From contig NW_013657667.1 in the NCBI RefSeq assembly GCF_000142905.1, forward strand, positions 242,831-306,830: a stretch of 64,000 bases of DNA. Direction: 5' to 3'. Position numbers and translations under genes: made by a program. The notes under the pieces are model-generated. The model made no database searches and was not told the DNA's origin. It was given only the letters and a program-made list of their open reading frames with translations. The DNA comes from Thecamonas trahens ATCC 50062. Lineage: Eukaryota; Apusozoa; Apusomonadida; Apusomonadidae. Positions 1 through 10,100 of this stretch are shown in pieces (within the stretch, counting starts at the first letter, position 1; each line of letters opens with the position of its first letter).

Positions 1-42
1 ACACTCGGCTGCAAAGCGAAGTGGTGAGATAGGGAGGGCGCG

Positions 43-888
43 ATGCAGAGTGGTGTAGCTGTGGCTGTGCAAGGTGTGTGGGTGGGGAGCAAGCGGGTGG
101 TAGAGAACGGGAGCGCGGTGCTGGAAGTCCGCGCCGAGGGCTGCAGGGTCGGCGAGGGCGTGGCGTGGCGATGGGACGAAGTGGCTGCGCTGCGGGTCGA
201 GGTGGCGACGGCTGGGAGCCGGCGAGCGACAACGATGACGGTCCAACTCGCCTGTGAGCCTCTAAAAGTGGCGATCAAGGGCCAGAGAGCGCGCGGATGG
301 ATAGTCGCGGTGCGAATGGACAATCTGCATGCGTCGCAAGTGCTGGCCACGCTGGAGCGAATGGAGGCGACAGTGGCGCTGCTGGAAGACTCGCCGGTCT
401 TGCCGGGTTCGATTCGGCCCGGCGGTGCGCTGAGCCTGATGGGATACGACGGGGTATGGCTGCGCAAGGCGGTCAATGCTTGGAACCGAGTATTCTCGAC
501 CCTCCTCATGGTCTCGTTCTGTGTGCAGATGGCTCGCTGGATCCCGATCGTTGTCCCGATGTGGCTTGAACCGTGGCTTGGGGGCATCGCGTCGGCTGCC
601 AAGGCACACGCTGTCACGTTCTACGCCGAGCACCCTTGGATGGCGCTTGGGTGCAGCGCTGCGTGTCTTCTTTTTGCCTTTCCCATCCTTCCGCCACTGG
701 CGGTCATCGCTGTGATGTGGTGGGTGGCGCAGCAGACGCTTGCCGTTGTCTTTGTTGTCTCCGTCCTCCAGCAAGGCACGGTCATTATTCGCGATGTGGC
801 GCGAGTCCGATCGACGATCCGGTCGCTAACCCGACTGGGCAAAGCGACCAAGTCGGCGGTCCGGCGAGTGCGTCCAAAGCGCGACTGA
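43..888 (+). CDS. hypothetical multi-pass membrane protein
   Basis: Single-exon ORF of 281 codons. The start is the first ATG after an in-frame stop at bases 25-27. I do not recognise the family. Roughly the first 145 residues are soluble and mixed in character. The second half has three hydrophobic stretches, around residues 155-175, 200-220 and 222-245, rich in V, L, W and A. The protein ends in a strongly basic tail that would sit in the cytosol by the positive-inside rule. Third codon positions are almost all G or C, as in the neighbouring genes, so it is probably a real gene. It could be a gene fragment or a lineage-specific protein; there is no basis for a function. Confidence 0.6.
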   Translation: MQSGVAVAVQGVWVGSKRVVENGSAVLEVRAEGCRVGEGVAWRWDEVAALRVEVATAGSRRATTMTVQLACEPLKVAIKGQRARGWIVAVRMDNLHASQVLATLERMEATVALLEDSPVLPGSIRPGGALSLMGYDGVWLRKAVNAWNRVFSTLLMVSFCVQMARWIPIVVPMWLEPWLGGIASAAKAHAVTFYAEHPWMALGCSAACLLFAFPILPPLAVIAVMWWVAQQTLAVVFVVSVLQQGTVIIRDVARVRSTIRSLTRLGKATKSAVRRVRPKRD

Positions 889-1228
889 TCTGGCTCAGGC
901 GCACGACGTCAGACGTGGTACTCAAAGTGTTCTTGAACGTGGCAGGGCATCGTGCGTACTACGGCAGAACGATCATCGCCTTGGGTGATGCAATAAACGC
1001 AGTCCGAGTAGACCAGCAACAGCCATGTGTTGTGAAGAGAGTGTGGTAAGGGGAGCTTAGTGGGGGCAGGGAGCTACGGGTGGACCACGGCTGAACGGTC
1101 CGGGCGCGGACGAAGACCGGACGACGATCCCGGGTGGGCGAACGGCTTGTTGCTCAACTTGGACGAGGGCGAGGGCGAGGACGCGTACGGAGACGACAAG
1201 GTGGTACAGTGCACTGCGTGAGAGTAAG
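889..1228. other. intergenic region, no feature seen
   Basis: About 340 bases between the membrane-protein gene and the methyltransferase gene. The stretch 1160-1200 is a purine-rich GAGGGCGAGG-type repeat. No RNA gene or conserved ORF was recognised. It probably holds the 3' end of one gene and the promoter of the next. Confidence 0.5.
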
Positions 1229-1897
1229 ATGAGCATTAGCGCGTGGGTGTGGATGCCTGTGGCGGCAGTGGCGGCGGTGCTGGCGGCGGCGCAGGCGTTC
1301 CGGGCGTGGGTGTACGACGCGGTGGTGGTGGCCATGACCACCCGGTGGTACGCGGCAGCCATCGAGGCGCTGCCGGCGGGGGCCAAGGTTCTGGACGTGG
1401 GCATCGGCACAGGCGCAGCACTGCTAGCCAACACAGATGCTGCTCGGGCCAAGGGCCTGATCTTTACGGGCGTCGACTACGACGGCGACTACGTCCGGTG
1501 TGCCAACGCGGCTGTCGCCGCGGCCGGTGCCGATGACGTCCTGCCGACCGTCCTTGAGGCCTCGATCTATGAGTACACGGGCGGCCCGTTCGACGCCGCA
1601 TACTTTTCCGGCTCGCTCATGATCATGCCTGACAAGGCTGCAGCGCTCGCGCACGTGGCCACCCTGCTCAAGCCCGGCGGCGTCATTCTTGTTACCCAGA
1701 CCATCGAGGCCCGGCGCAACGTCCTGCTGGAGTGGGCCAAGCCGATGCTCAAGTTTGTGACCACCATCGACTTTGGCTCAGTCACTTACCTCCACGAGCT
1801 CGAGGCCGCCGTCCGCGAAGCCGGCCTCCGCATCACATCGTCGTCGGTTGTCGAGGGCTCTGACGCCCGGGCTGTCCATCTGTTCCGCATTGAGTGA
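1229..1897 (+). CDS. membrane-anchored class I SAM-dependent methyltransferase
   Basis: Single-exon ORF of 222 residues starting at ATG 1229. Residues 1-25 form a hydrophobic alanine/valine helix, a likely signal anchor. The Rossmann-type core follows. Motif I is VLDVGIGTG near residue 56, with an acidic motif II (TGVDYDGDY) about 30 residues on, and a hydrophobic strand ending in a KPGGVILV motif near residue 150, which is the usual motif III region of small class I methyltransferases. The acceptor substrate cannot be told from sequence. Length and layout resemble small membrane-bound methyltransferases of the METTL7/UbiE-like type. The anchor suggests action at the ER or another membrane facing the cytosol. 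Confidence 0.75.
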   Translation: MSISAWVWMPVAAVAAVLAAAQAFRAWVYDAVVVAMTTRWYAAAIEALPAGAKVLDVGIGTGAALLANTDAARAKGLIFTGVDYDGDYVRCANAAVAAAGADDVLPTVLEASIYEYTGGPFDAAYFSGSLMIMPDKAAALAHVATLLKPGGVILVTQTIEARRNVLLEWAKPMLKFVTTIDFGSVTYLHELEAAVREAGLRITSSSVVEGSDARAVHLFRIE

Positions 1898-2090
1898 GAG
1901 TACACGTCCTGCACGACTGCTGCTTGTGAGATCGATGGCCAAGAGGGTCTTAAGGAAGAGGAAGAGCGAAGGAGGGGGAGGTGAAGATGTCACCACATCC
2001 ACACAGCAGATGAGCACGGCTCAAGTCGAGGAGCAGAGGCAGATGAGCACGGATATGGGAGAGGATAGAGCAAAGCCAGGAGTACTAGAT

Positions 2091-2160
2091 GGGGCGAGCA
2101 GATGGCAGATGGCCCAGTGGGGCGAGCAGATGGCAGATGGCCCGGTGGGGCGAGCAGGTG
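2091..2160. repeat. 28-bp tandem repeat, about 2.5 copies
   Basis: Two near-identical 28-base units (2091-2118 and 2119-2146, one base different) and half a third, built on GGGGCGAGCAGATGGCAGAT. A related GCAGATGAGCACGG word occurs twice just upstream, near 2006 and 2039. The repeat lies in the 352-base gap 1898-2249 between the methyltransferase and the alpha-galactosidase. The rest of that gap is a C/T-rich leader (2195-2249) directly before the galactosidase ATG. No RNA gene was seen. Confidence 0.7.
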
Positions 2161-2249
2161 GCTGGTCGGCCGGGCCAACCTCCGCAAGGCGAACACACCC
2201 GCGCCTCCTCTCCAAGTTCTCACACTTCTCTGTTCTCTCTGCACACACC

Positions 2250-3875
2250 ATGCAAGTAGCGGTAGTAGTTGTGGTGATGGTATTGGTGCTCGCGGATGGT
2301 GGGGCCCTCGGTTACAACAACGGTGTCGGCCGCACTCCTCCCATGGGATTCAACTCGTGGTAGGTGGCTCGGCCGGGGACAGGGTGGAGCTCGCGCGGAG
2401 GGGGGAGGGGGGAGACGGCTCGACTCACAGATAGTCTTTCATGCTTGGCGACTGCGCGTGCACATGGTGAGGGGGGCAGGAACCACTACGCGATGCATGT
2501 GAATCAGACGATCATGGAAGAGACGGCCGACGCGCTGATCGCAAAGGGTCTTGCGAGCAAGGGCTACGTGTATGTCGGCGTCGACGATGGGTGGGCATGG
2601 AACAGAACGGCGAACGGGACTATCACGGCCGATCCTGTCACTTTTCCGGATGGCATGGCCCATCTAGCGAGCTACATGCACGCTCGCGGGCTCAAGTTCG
2701 GCCTCTACACCGATCTCGGGACTCAGACCTGTGGCGGGCGCCCCGGATCACTGCACCACGAGACGGTCGATGCTGACACGTATGCGGCGTGGGGTGTGGA
2801 TCTCATCAAGGTTGACCACTGCCACGCGCAGAACATTCCGCCCAAGACCCTCTACCCCATCATGAGCAAGGCGCTCAACGTGTCTGGACGCCACATCCTG
2901 TTCGCCATGTGCGAGTGGGGCGACGACAACCCTGCGGCGTGGGCTCCAGCCATTGCCAACACCTGGCGCATCTCGCAAGACATCAAGGATGTGTTTGTCT
3001 CAGTTGTACACAATCTCGACATGTCGAATAAGGTGTGGCAGCACGCTGGGCCGTACGGTTTCAACCAGGCGGACATCCTTGAAGTCGGCAACGGCGGCTT
3101 GACCAAGCACGAGTCCGAGGCCCACTTTGCGCTGTGGGCTCTTATCAAGTCGCCGCTCCTCATTGGGTGCTCAGTCGTCGACATGGACGAGTTTACTCTT
3201 GGCCTCCTCGGCAACTCTGCGCTCATCGCGTGGAACCAAGACAATCTCGGGGTCCAGGGCCACTTGGTGGCGTCGTACCTAGTGGCACCGGCGGCGTCGC
3301 AAGTCAACGCCGCGCCGCACAACGGGCTCCGCCTCGAGCCGTGCGCCTTTTCCGCCCAACCTGACGCATTCTCTACAGCAATGACCGAGGCCCAATCGTG
3401 GTTCCCCGCGCCGCTTGGATCTGGTGCGGCGGCGCGCGCATCGCATTGGTCAATGGCTGACGCCACGCTCAAGCTCGACGATGACCGGACTATGTGCGTC
3501 GGCAAGGTCGGGGACGGCCTCGCCGCAGTGGCGTGCAACTCTTCGGCGGCGCTTGACCTTGAGCTTGTGCCCGAGTACGGTGCGCTGCGGGCGCAAGATG
3601 GGACATGCGTCTCGCTCGGCATCGACTTTGAGCTCCAAGTCTGGGCCGGCCCGTTGACCGGCAAGCGAATCGCGGTAGTCCTCTTCAATCGCGGACTCCT
3701 TGACCACCACATCCGCGCCGAGTGGAAAGACCTCGGCCTTGCACCAGGAACGCGGATGAACGTTGTCGATGTCATCGCGAACGTCGCGCACGGCGTCGCC
3801 GACAACTCGTTCGAGGCTCTGGTCCCTACCCACGGCGTCATCGCCATCGAGCTCACTCCAGCGCAGGTCGACTAA
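2250..3875 (+). CDS. alpha-galactosidase, GH27, secreted, with inserted domain
   Basis: Two exons, 2250-2359 and 2480-3875, joined across a 120-base GTAGGT...CAG intron inside the conserved MGFNSWNHY motif; 501 residues. Residues 1-20 are a signal peptide. The (beta/alpha)8 GH27 core follows. The nucleophile Asp is in LIKVDHCH (about residue 148) and the acid/base Asp is in WRISQDIKD (about residue 201). The NQDNLGVQG and QVWAGPLTGKRIAV motifs mark the join to the C-terminal beta domain. Family members normally have about ten residues between these two motifs; here there are about 130, with a Trp-containing, cysteine-bearing module resembling one lobe of a beta-trefoil lectin. Predicted to release terminal alpha-galactose or alpha-GalNAc from glycans in a lysosome or outside the cell. 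The family assignment is firm; the sugar specificity is not. Confidence 0.93.
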
Positions 3876-4062
3876 TCGTATTACAACCTTTCAGGTACGG
3901 CGGAATGGACAGATTTGTCCACACGTTCTAGCACACGACATCAGCGCCCAACCCTATGGTCCCCCACACATATTGATGATAAGTATGCTGAGTACTACTT
4001 GTCCCCCACCCACCTGAAACCCCCCCTACCGTGGCGCGAGAATACGCTTCCGCCTCCGGTGT

Positions 4063-4344
4063 TTGCCGTTGTCAACAACAAAGCTCCGCAATCTCCGCGC
4101 CCACCGCCTCATCGGATCGGTGCTCTGCGCCATCTCGCGCACCTCGCCAAAGCTTTTCTCGGCTCGTCACCGCGACGGCAACTCGGGCATGCTGCAGATG
4201 GACACCTATGCGACGGGCGTCATCACGGGCACGCGGCCCTCCTACCTCAAGCCGCAGCCATGCGACCCCAATCGGCCAGCGAGTGGAGGCAGTGGAGGGG
4301 GGGGGAGGACTCGGTCATGTTTTGTTTTGTGCTGTTCACTTTGA
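4063..4344 (+). other. possible coding remnant or unassigned exon
   Basis: This lies in the 532-base stretch 3876-4407 between the alpha-galactosidase stop and the transgelin stop. From about 4080 to 4270 one plus-strand frame has strongly G/C-ended codons, like real genes here. It encodes a peptide containing SPKLFSARHRDGNSGMLQMD. There is no ATG at its start, and I found no convincing upstream exon or splice acceptor. I do not recognise the sequence. It may be the last exon of a short gene, a gene fragment or a chance frame. The rest of the stretch is C/T- and CA-rich and shows nothing else. Confidence 0.3.
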
Positions 4345-4407
4345 GGCGCACGACAACGCGTCCGAAAGAACGTACCGCTCAGGGCTAAACGAGAACGAGG
4401 GATGGCT

Positions 4408-5284
4408 CTACATGGCGGCCGGGCGGTTGACCTCGATAGCCGGGCCAGTGTAGCCCAGGTTCTCGGTCGCTGCCCGCGAGGTGGCCTGGATGCAGACGTT
4501 GACCTGGCCCATGTTGTTGGCCTCGTACAGGTCGACGGTCTGGAAGAGCGAGGTCGACGCAACACCAAAGGAGGCGGCGGCCTCGAGGAAGAACCCGATG
4601 TTCTCCATCTGCCGGAACGCCATCGACGAGTTGTTGACCTTCTTGATGGTGCCTGGCTGAATAGTGTTGATGACGCTGTTGTGCCCCCAACAACAGATGC
4701 ATGTAAGTATCTACCACATCCACAAAGCGCCAGGCCACCATCGCCATGCGCCCATGACTAGAACACGGCTGTTGCGTCGTAGTTGAAGATTGAGCAATAA
4801 ATAAAAAGGCCAAAAACGACAGGTCACGCTTGTGACGCACCATTTGAGGAATGTTGGTTGGGGGGGAAAGGAGGGGGGGGAATATGAGGGGGAGCACCAG
4901 GCAAGGCCACTAACGTACCTGCAGAGGACGGTTCCGTCCTTCAGCGCCTCGTTCCAGTCATCAGCAAGAGTAGTACTGTCGCCCGCACCGTCCGCACATC
5001 AAAGACCTCCCCCTCTTGTGAGTCCACCTTCCCTTGGCCCTCCCTCCTCCAAGCGCAGCCTGCGGCGACCAGGGGCCTTTTCTCAGGAATGCCACCTGTC
5101 CACGCTCACCGCTCGCCACACGCCGGCGTCGCTGGCCTCCGCCTTCCGCCTCTCACTCTCGGAAATAGCTCAGACCATACCCAGTCACTGCCTCCACCCA
5201 AGTCCGGCAGCGGGCCTCGAGATCCTTGTCGTAGTTGGCCTCGCGCTTGACCTTCAGGTCGTGGTCCAGTCCGCGAGCAGCCAT
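4408..5284 (-). CDS. calponin-homology (transgelin-like) actin-binding protein
   Basis: Three exons read on the minus strand: 5284-5181, 4975-4919 and 4675-4408, separated by 205- and 243-base introns with donors GTATGG and GTACGT; 142 residues. The joined protein is one calponin-homology domain. The N-terminal YDKDLEARCRTWVEAVTG is followed by DDWNEALKDGTVLC, then FRQMENIGFFLEAAASFGV and LFQTVDLYEANNMGQV. These are the signature helices of the calponin/transgelin family. Phases fit exactly at both junctions, which supports the exon model. The protein stops soon after the CH domain, so the C-terminal calponin-like repeat of transgelins is missing. Expected to bind or bundle F-actin. It lies in tandem 82 bases behind the signal peptide peptidase gene. 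Confidence 0.85.
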
Positions 5285-5366
5285 AGTCTTTCTTTGGTAG
5301 ATGTGAGAAAGTGAGGTGGCGCACGCCGGTCGCACGTCGGCCATCGATGGCTGCAAAAAGCATGCT

Positions 5367-6693
5367 TTACAATTCATCGGTGGGAGCATCCTCGCCATCG
5401 GCATCATCAGCCTCGACAGACTTGGCAGCCTCATCCTCGCCCTCCGAGTAGGCATACAGCTCGCCGAGCTCGCCACGGACGGCAGCGGTGAGGAGCGAAG
5501 CGCCGAGAACGGCCGGGACGAGGTAGAGGAGCGCAGGCTGGGCGGCGGCCCAGACGTGCATGATGACGACGGTAGTGACGAGGCCGGCAAATAGGCGGCA
5601 AAAGTGACCCAGAAGTAGAGCCGCGACTGGCCGTTGGAGCGGAAGGCGTCGAAGCGGAGGAGCATGGCAATGACAATGCCCGGAATGACAATGTCGCCGA
5701 GGCCCAGCAGCGAGAGGTTCGACGACGGGTTGGTGAGAACGGCGCGCGGGAACTTGACGGCGATCGGAGCCTGCAGGCCGCGGGCGACCTCGACCATGGT
5801 CGACGAACCGAAGATGAGGTGCGAGTAAAAGACATGGAAGATGTCGTAGACAAAGAGGCCGCAGAGAAGAATAGTGGCCGTAGAGAATGAGCCAATCGAG
5901 AGCGAGCGGGTGCCCTCGATAGCAAAGGCAAGCGCAACGAGATTGTTGGCCACCCAGTGCTTGTACACCGCGTACCACACCCCAGCGACTGACGAGACAG
6001 CCAGCGCCATCAAATCCAGGTTGGTGAACGAGATCGACGTCTTCTCCGCGCTCGAGTTCCACGGCGTCAGGTTGATCTTGATCTCGTACTCGGTCTCATC
6101 CTGGTGCCGGAGGGCCGCAAACTGAAGAAGCAGCGGCTTGACAAAGGCAGACATGATGGCGAGGATACCAATGCCCACAAAGTACGCCGTGAGCACGTAG
6201 TTGACGTACTCCTTAAGCTTGAAGACCTTAAACAGAACAAAGAGCGTGATGAGCACGCCCGAGCCGATAATGGGAAACATCTTGGCGTCGTCGGCGGTCA
6301 TGGCCTCGGCATGGGTCACCTCGCCCTCCTCCGACTTGGTCACTCCGCCAGGGCCGATGGCCGCCAGCGAGAGGACAGAGCCTACATAAATAGGCACCAC
6401 AGCCATGGCTCCCAGTGCGCAATACGCAAGCACGAGCTCAATGCCAAGCGGAATCTCTGCGCCCCCAGCCGGCATGTGTATGAGTGTGTGACCAGCGCCA
6501 GCGGATCGACTGACTACGAGGGGAGGGAGGGAAGGGGACAGGGAGGGCGAGAGAGAGGAGAGGGCGTACCCTTGGGAGGAGACGGAGTTGGTGCCGTGGT
6601 GGTCTCGCCCTCAGCGTCTGTTGCAATCACATTGCAGGTCAGTGCGAGGAGCACAAGCCCGGCCGCAGCCACGAGCTGCGTCGATGAGGTCAT
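5367..6693 (-). CDS. signal peptide peptidase (presenilin-type aspartyl protease)
   Basis: Two exons, 6693-6570 and 6456-5367, with a 113-base GTACGC...CAG intron. Exon 1 encodes a signal peptide and a short Thr/Pro-rich lumenal stretch. Exon 2 encodes a multi-pass membrane protease. The first catalytic Asp is in FVYDIFHVF (about residue 243), the second in LLGLGDIVIPG (about 293), and the PAL motif appears as QPALLYLVPA (about 345). These are the three signatures of SPP, an ER intramembrane protease that clears signal peptides. The reading frame is broken once, at the A-run 5589-5591 (a T-run in the coding strand). Upstream the frame reads through TFAAY and downstream through AGLVTTVVIM; one missing base accounts for it. 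There is an acidic C-terminus. Its 5' end is divergent from the GTPase gene. Confidence 0.9.
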
Positions 6694-7106
6694 GGTGGCG
6701 AGTGCGGTGGGCAAAGGAAACGAAATGCCGAGCCGAGTCGCCCAACGCCGACCGGCTGACATGAACGCGGTCGCAGCAAAAGTATCGGCCGACGACTAGC
6801 ATACGACAACCACCAACCATGTGCTACAATAGCAGACAGTCGAGGCCGGTGCTAGCAATTCCATTCCTCCTCAGCTCCCTTGCTTGGGATCAGGCTCTTG
6901 CTTGCAGTCCCAGGGAAGATTCAGGAGTCGCTGGCTTTGGGCGCGGGCAGCGACATCATGTCGATACATGGTCGGTTCACCACTCCCGGGCATACGGACC
7001 ACATCCGATCCAAACGAGGTGACGAGTCGCATTGATGAGATGAAAGCAAAAGTGTGTCGTGTGTCTCTATCTCATCGACTCGGTAGCCAGCAACACTTTA
7101 CTTCGG

Positions 7107-10100
7107 ATGTCGTCTTTGTCGTCTTTGTCGTCGTCCTCAGCCACCATGTCGAACTCCGACTCCAACTGGTCCTCAACAGGGCTCAAGTCCATGAACGTCA
7201 CTGGCGACGACGCCAGCATGAGCTCCTCCGAGCTAAGCTCCTCGAGTACGGCAATATGGGCAGGAGGGGGGGGAGATCGAAGGAAGCAGCCAGCGGATAT
7301 GCGACCGCAACCCTTTTCTCTAGACGCGCACACTAGAGGGCACACTGGGGATTGCATTTTTTTTGGGGGGTCAACCCCAGACCAAGCCACCCTTCAGCAG
7401 CGCAAAGTACCCCCCCACACACACACGGAGAGACATGCAAGTCAACTGCACTATATGCGTGTGCCATACTACGCCGCTAGCGGCGCAGCCCTTTTCGGGG
7501 TGAGACTCACCGTGTAACGCGTTGTAGCCGGCGCCGGCAAACGAGGACAAACTGCATCGAGGCAAAAGCGCAACAAGCGCAAAGGTGTGGCCAAAAAGGC
7601 CGTGACCAAGAGGGCGGTTGCAAAGGACAAGAAAAAGAAGCCGGAAGGGGTGGGCAAGAAGGCAGGAGCGGGCGATGCCGACACCGCAACCGGTGTCGAC
7701 AGCGAGGGGCAGACGATCACGGCCACCAGCACGGTCCAAAACGCTGAAGCCATTGTCGAGTACATTGAGATGGTGGCCAAGTCCGAGAAGCTGCCCAAGT
7801 TGGTGCAGAACAAGGTGCAAACAGCCAAGGAAAAGATTCGCGCGTTCAACAACGAGCCTGCAGTGGTGGTCGTGACGGGCGCTGCTGGCATCGGCAAATC
7901 ATTCCGCTGCAACCTCCTGGTCGCGCCGGCGGTGACTGTGGCAGCAAGCATGTTTCCGGACCAGACCCTTGATGAGCTCTCTGACGAGGACAGGCAGCGG
8001 GTGATGGAGAACGTCGGCACGCTGCCTCTTCCGTCCGCAGCATCGAACCGCCCGATCACCGAGCTAGTCACCCATCTCGTGTTTGGAAACGAGTTTGCCA
8101 TCCGGGTGGTCAAAACGAGTCTCGACGAGCACGAGGAGGTGATCGAGGAGACAGCAGCCGAAGGTGGGCTCCTGGCCATGCCGGACCTTGTCCGTCGAGC
8201 CTTTAACACCCACGGCAACCATTTGGCAAGCAGCCAACGCCGTGCCAACGAAGGCGATCTGCGGGTGGAGGTCGTTGGTCCGTGGGCTACCGGGCCACGG
8301 GTCGTTCTCATCGACCTGCCTGGAAACCACTCGGAGACGGTAGACACGATGGGTCATCGAGCCATTCTCAAGGCCGACGTTGTAGTCCTTGCGACCGGAA
8401 CGTCGCGAGTGGCGGCGCCTGAGCTGGTGGCCAAAATCGTCAAGGTTCGGACCCAATCCGGGATGACGACGGCCGCGCCGGTCCTCACCAACGTCTACAC
8501 GCCCGAGAACAACAAGGATGATGCCGAGGACCCGTCGGCTATCCTCCGCAGCAACATCCTGACCTGCGCCATCTCGGTCGACGCCGAGACGTCGACCGCC
8601 GGATCAACCTCGAGTGTGGCCACAGCGGCGAGCGAGGGGCCGACGATCGCATCAACAGGCGACCACTCTGGCAACCAATACGTATTTCTCAACTCGCTTG
8701 CCCACAAGGCCAAAGCGGTTGACTCAAGCAAGCTCTTTTCGCGGTACCCAACCCAGCAAGATCGAGTCGAGTACGCGGCAACCGTCGACGCCGCCCAAAA
8801 GTGGCTGACCGAGACCATCGATCAAGCCATCGCGCACCGTGTCTACTACGCCACCATGCCAGTTCATCAAGCTGTCCAGGCTGCACGCCGACCGAAGATT
8901 CCTAACAACATCAAGGACATCCGCGAGCGGGTCATGACGCGGACAGGCAAGCGGAAGGCCGTCAAGCGCAAGCGTGACTCGGATCGCAACGAGCTCAGGG
9001 ACGACGCCGCTCGCACTACTGAGGCCATCATCAAGGACAAGCCCCTCGAGCCCGACTACAGCAAGCAAGTACTCGAGACCTTTCTTGGCCGCAACACCAA
9101 AGAGGACGATGAGGTGGCTGCGTTTGTCGACAAGTACGTCGAGGCTGCCAAAAAGCCGCCCCGCGCATCTCACCCCATCAACGTCAGCAACATCAAGAGT
9201 GTCTTTGACAAGATCATGGACGTCACCGGCTCAGTCCTCATCAACAAGCTCAACATGATCCAGGCCGAGGCGACCAAGGAGGTGAAGAAAGCCCGCTCCG
9301 AGGCCGGCCTCGCGTTCGTTGACGCCGAGAACACCTCATCCATCATGCCTACCGTTCATGTCAACAAGATCAGCCTCGACGTTCGCACCACCTGGTCCAA
9401 GCAAGTGTCGGAGGGTATCATCAGCATGCTTCGTACGGAGCTGACCAACTTTACGAGTGGCAGTGACCCGGATGTGAGCCTTGCTGCCCGGGCCCGGTTG
9501 ACCGACCGTCTCTACGCCAACATCGCCAACATCATCAAGGAACCACTCCAGTGCTACCACGACCTTGTGGTCGCTTTTCGCGGGAAGCAAAGCAGACCAT
9601 CGTCGACACCATGGTTGACGCCCTCGAGGAGTTCATGCCGCAGGAAGCAAGTGAGGACAAGCGGAGCCCGGCCATGATCGGGCTCGACAAGAGGATGAAG
9701 GAGATCAACAAGCACCTCCAGGAGTGGCGCAAGAAGATCGAGGCTGGAAACGATCCCAGTGCCACTTTCATCGACCTCATTCACGCCTCGGCCTCGCCAC
9801 CCATCATCTTTGAGAAGCTCACCGGTGAGCTGAGCAACGTCAGCATGGATCGCGAGTCGCTGTTCAACGAGCCTTCGATTGATCTCTGTCTCAAGCTCAC
9901 CAATGCACCTCCCACCGACGTCCGCCACTCCCCCATTCTACAGCTCAACATCACTCAGAGTTCACACAGCGCACGTGTGACGCTGACGCTTGACGCCGCC
10001 ATCGGCGGCTCACCACTCGTGGCCGAAGAGTTTGCGCGCCTCTGCAAGCAGCACGTCGCCAAAACCCTCACTGAGCGTGGCCCGATGATTGCCTCGCCGA

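Noticed and set aside
5367-5381. C-terminal DEL of signal peptide peptidase as an ER-retrieval signal
   Set aside because: The family's C-terminus faces the cytosol, where KDEL-type retrieval cannot act; likely chance.
7067-7390. Minus-strand acidic ORF ending in SKVLLATESMR
   Set aside because: Codon use is reasonable, but no start, partner exon or family. The plus strand over the same bases supplies the start exon needed by the GTPase with matching splice phase. Kept as an alternative only.
9560-9595. 30-base intron as explanation of the GTPase frame change
   Set aside because: Far shorter than any intron seen here (70-328 bases), and its donor would not be GTANG.
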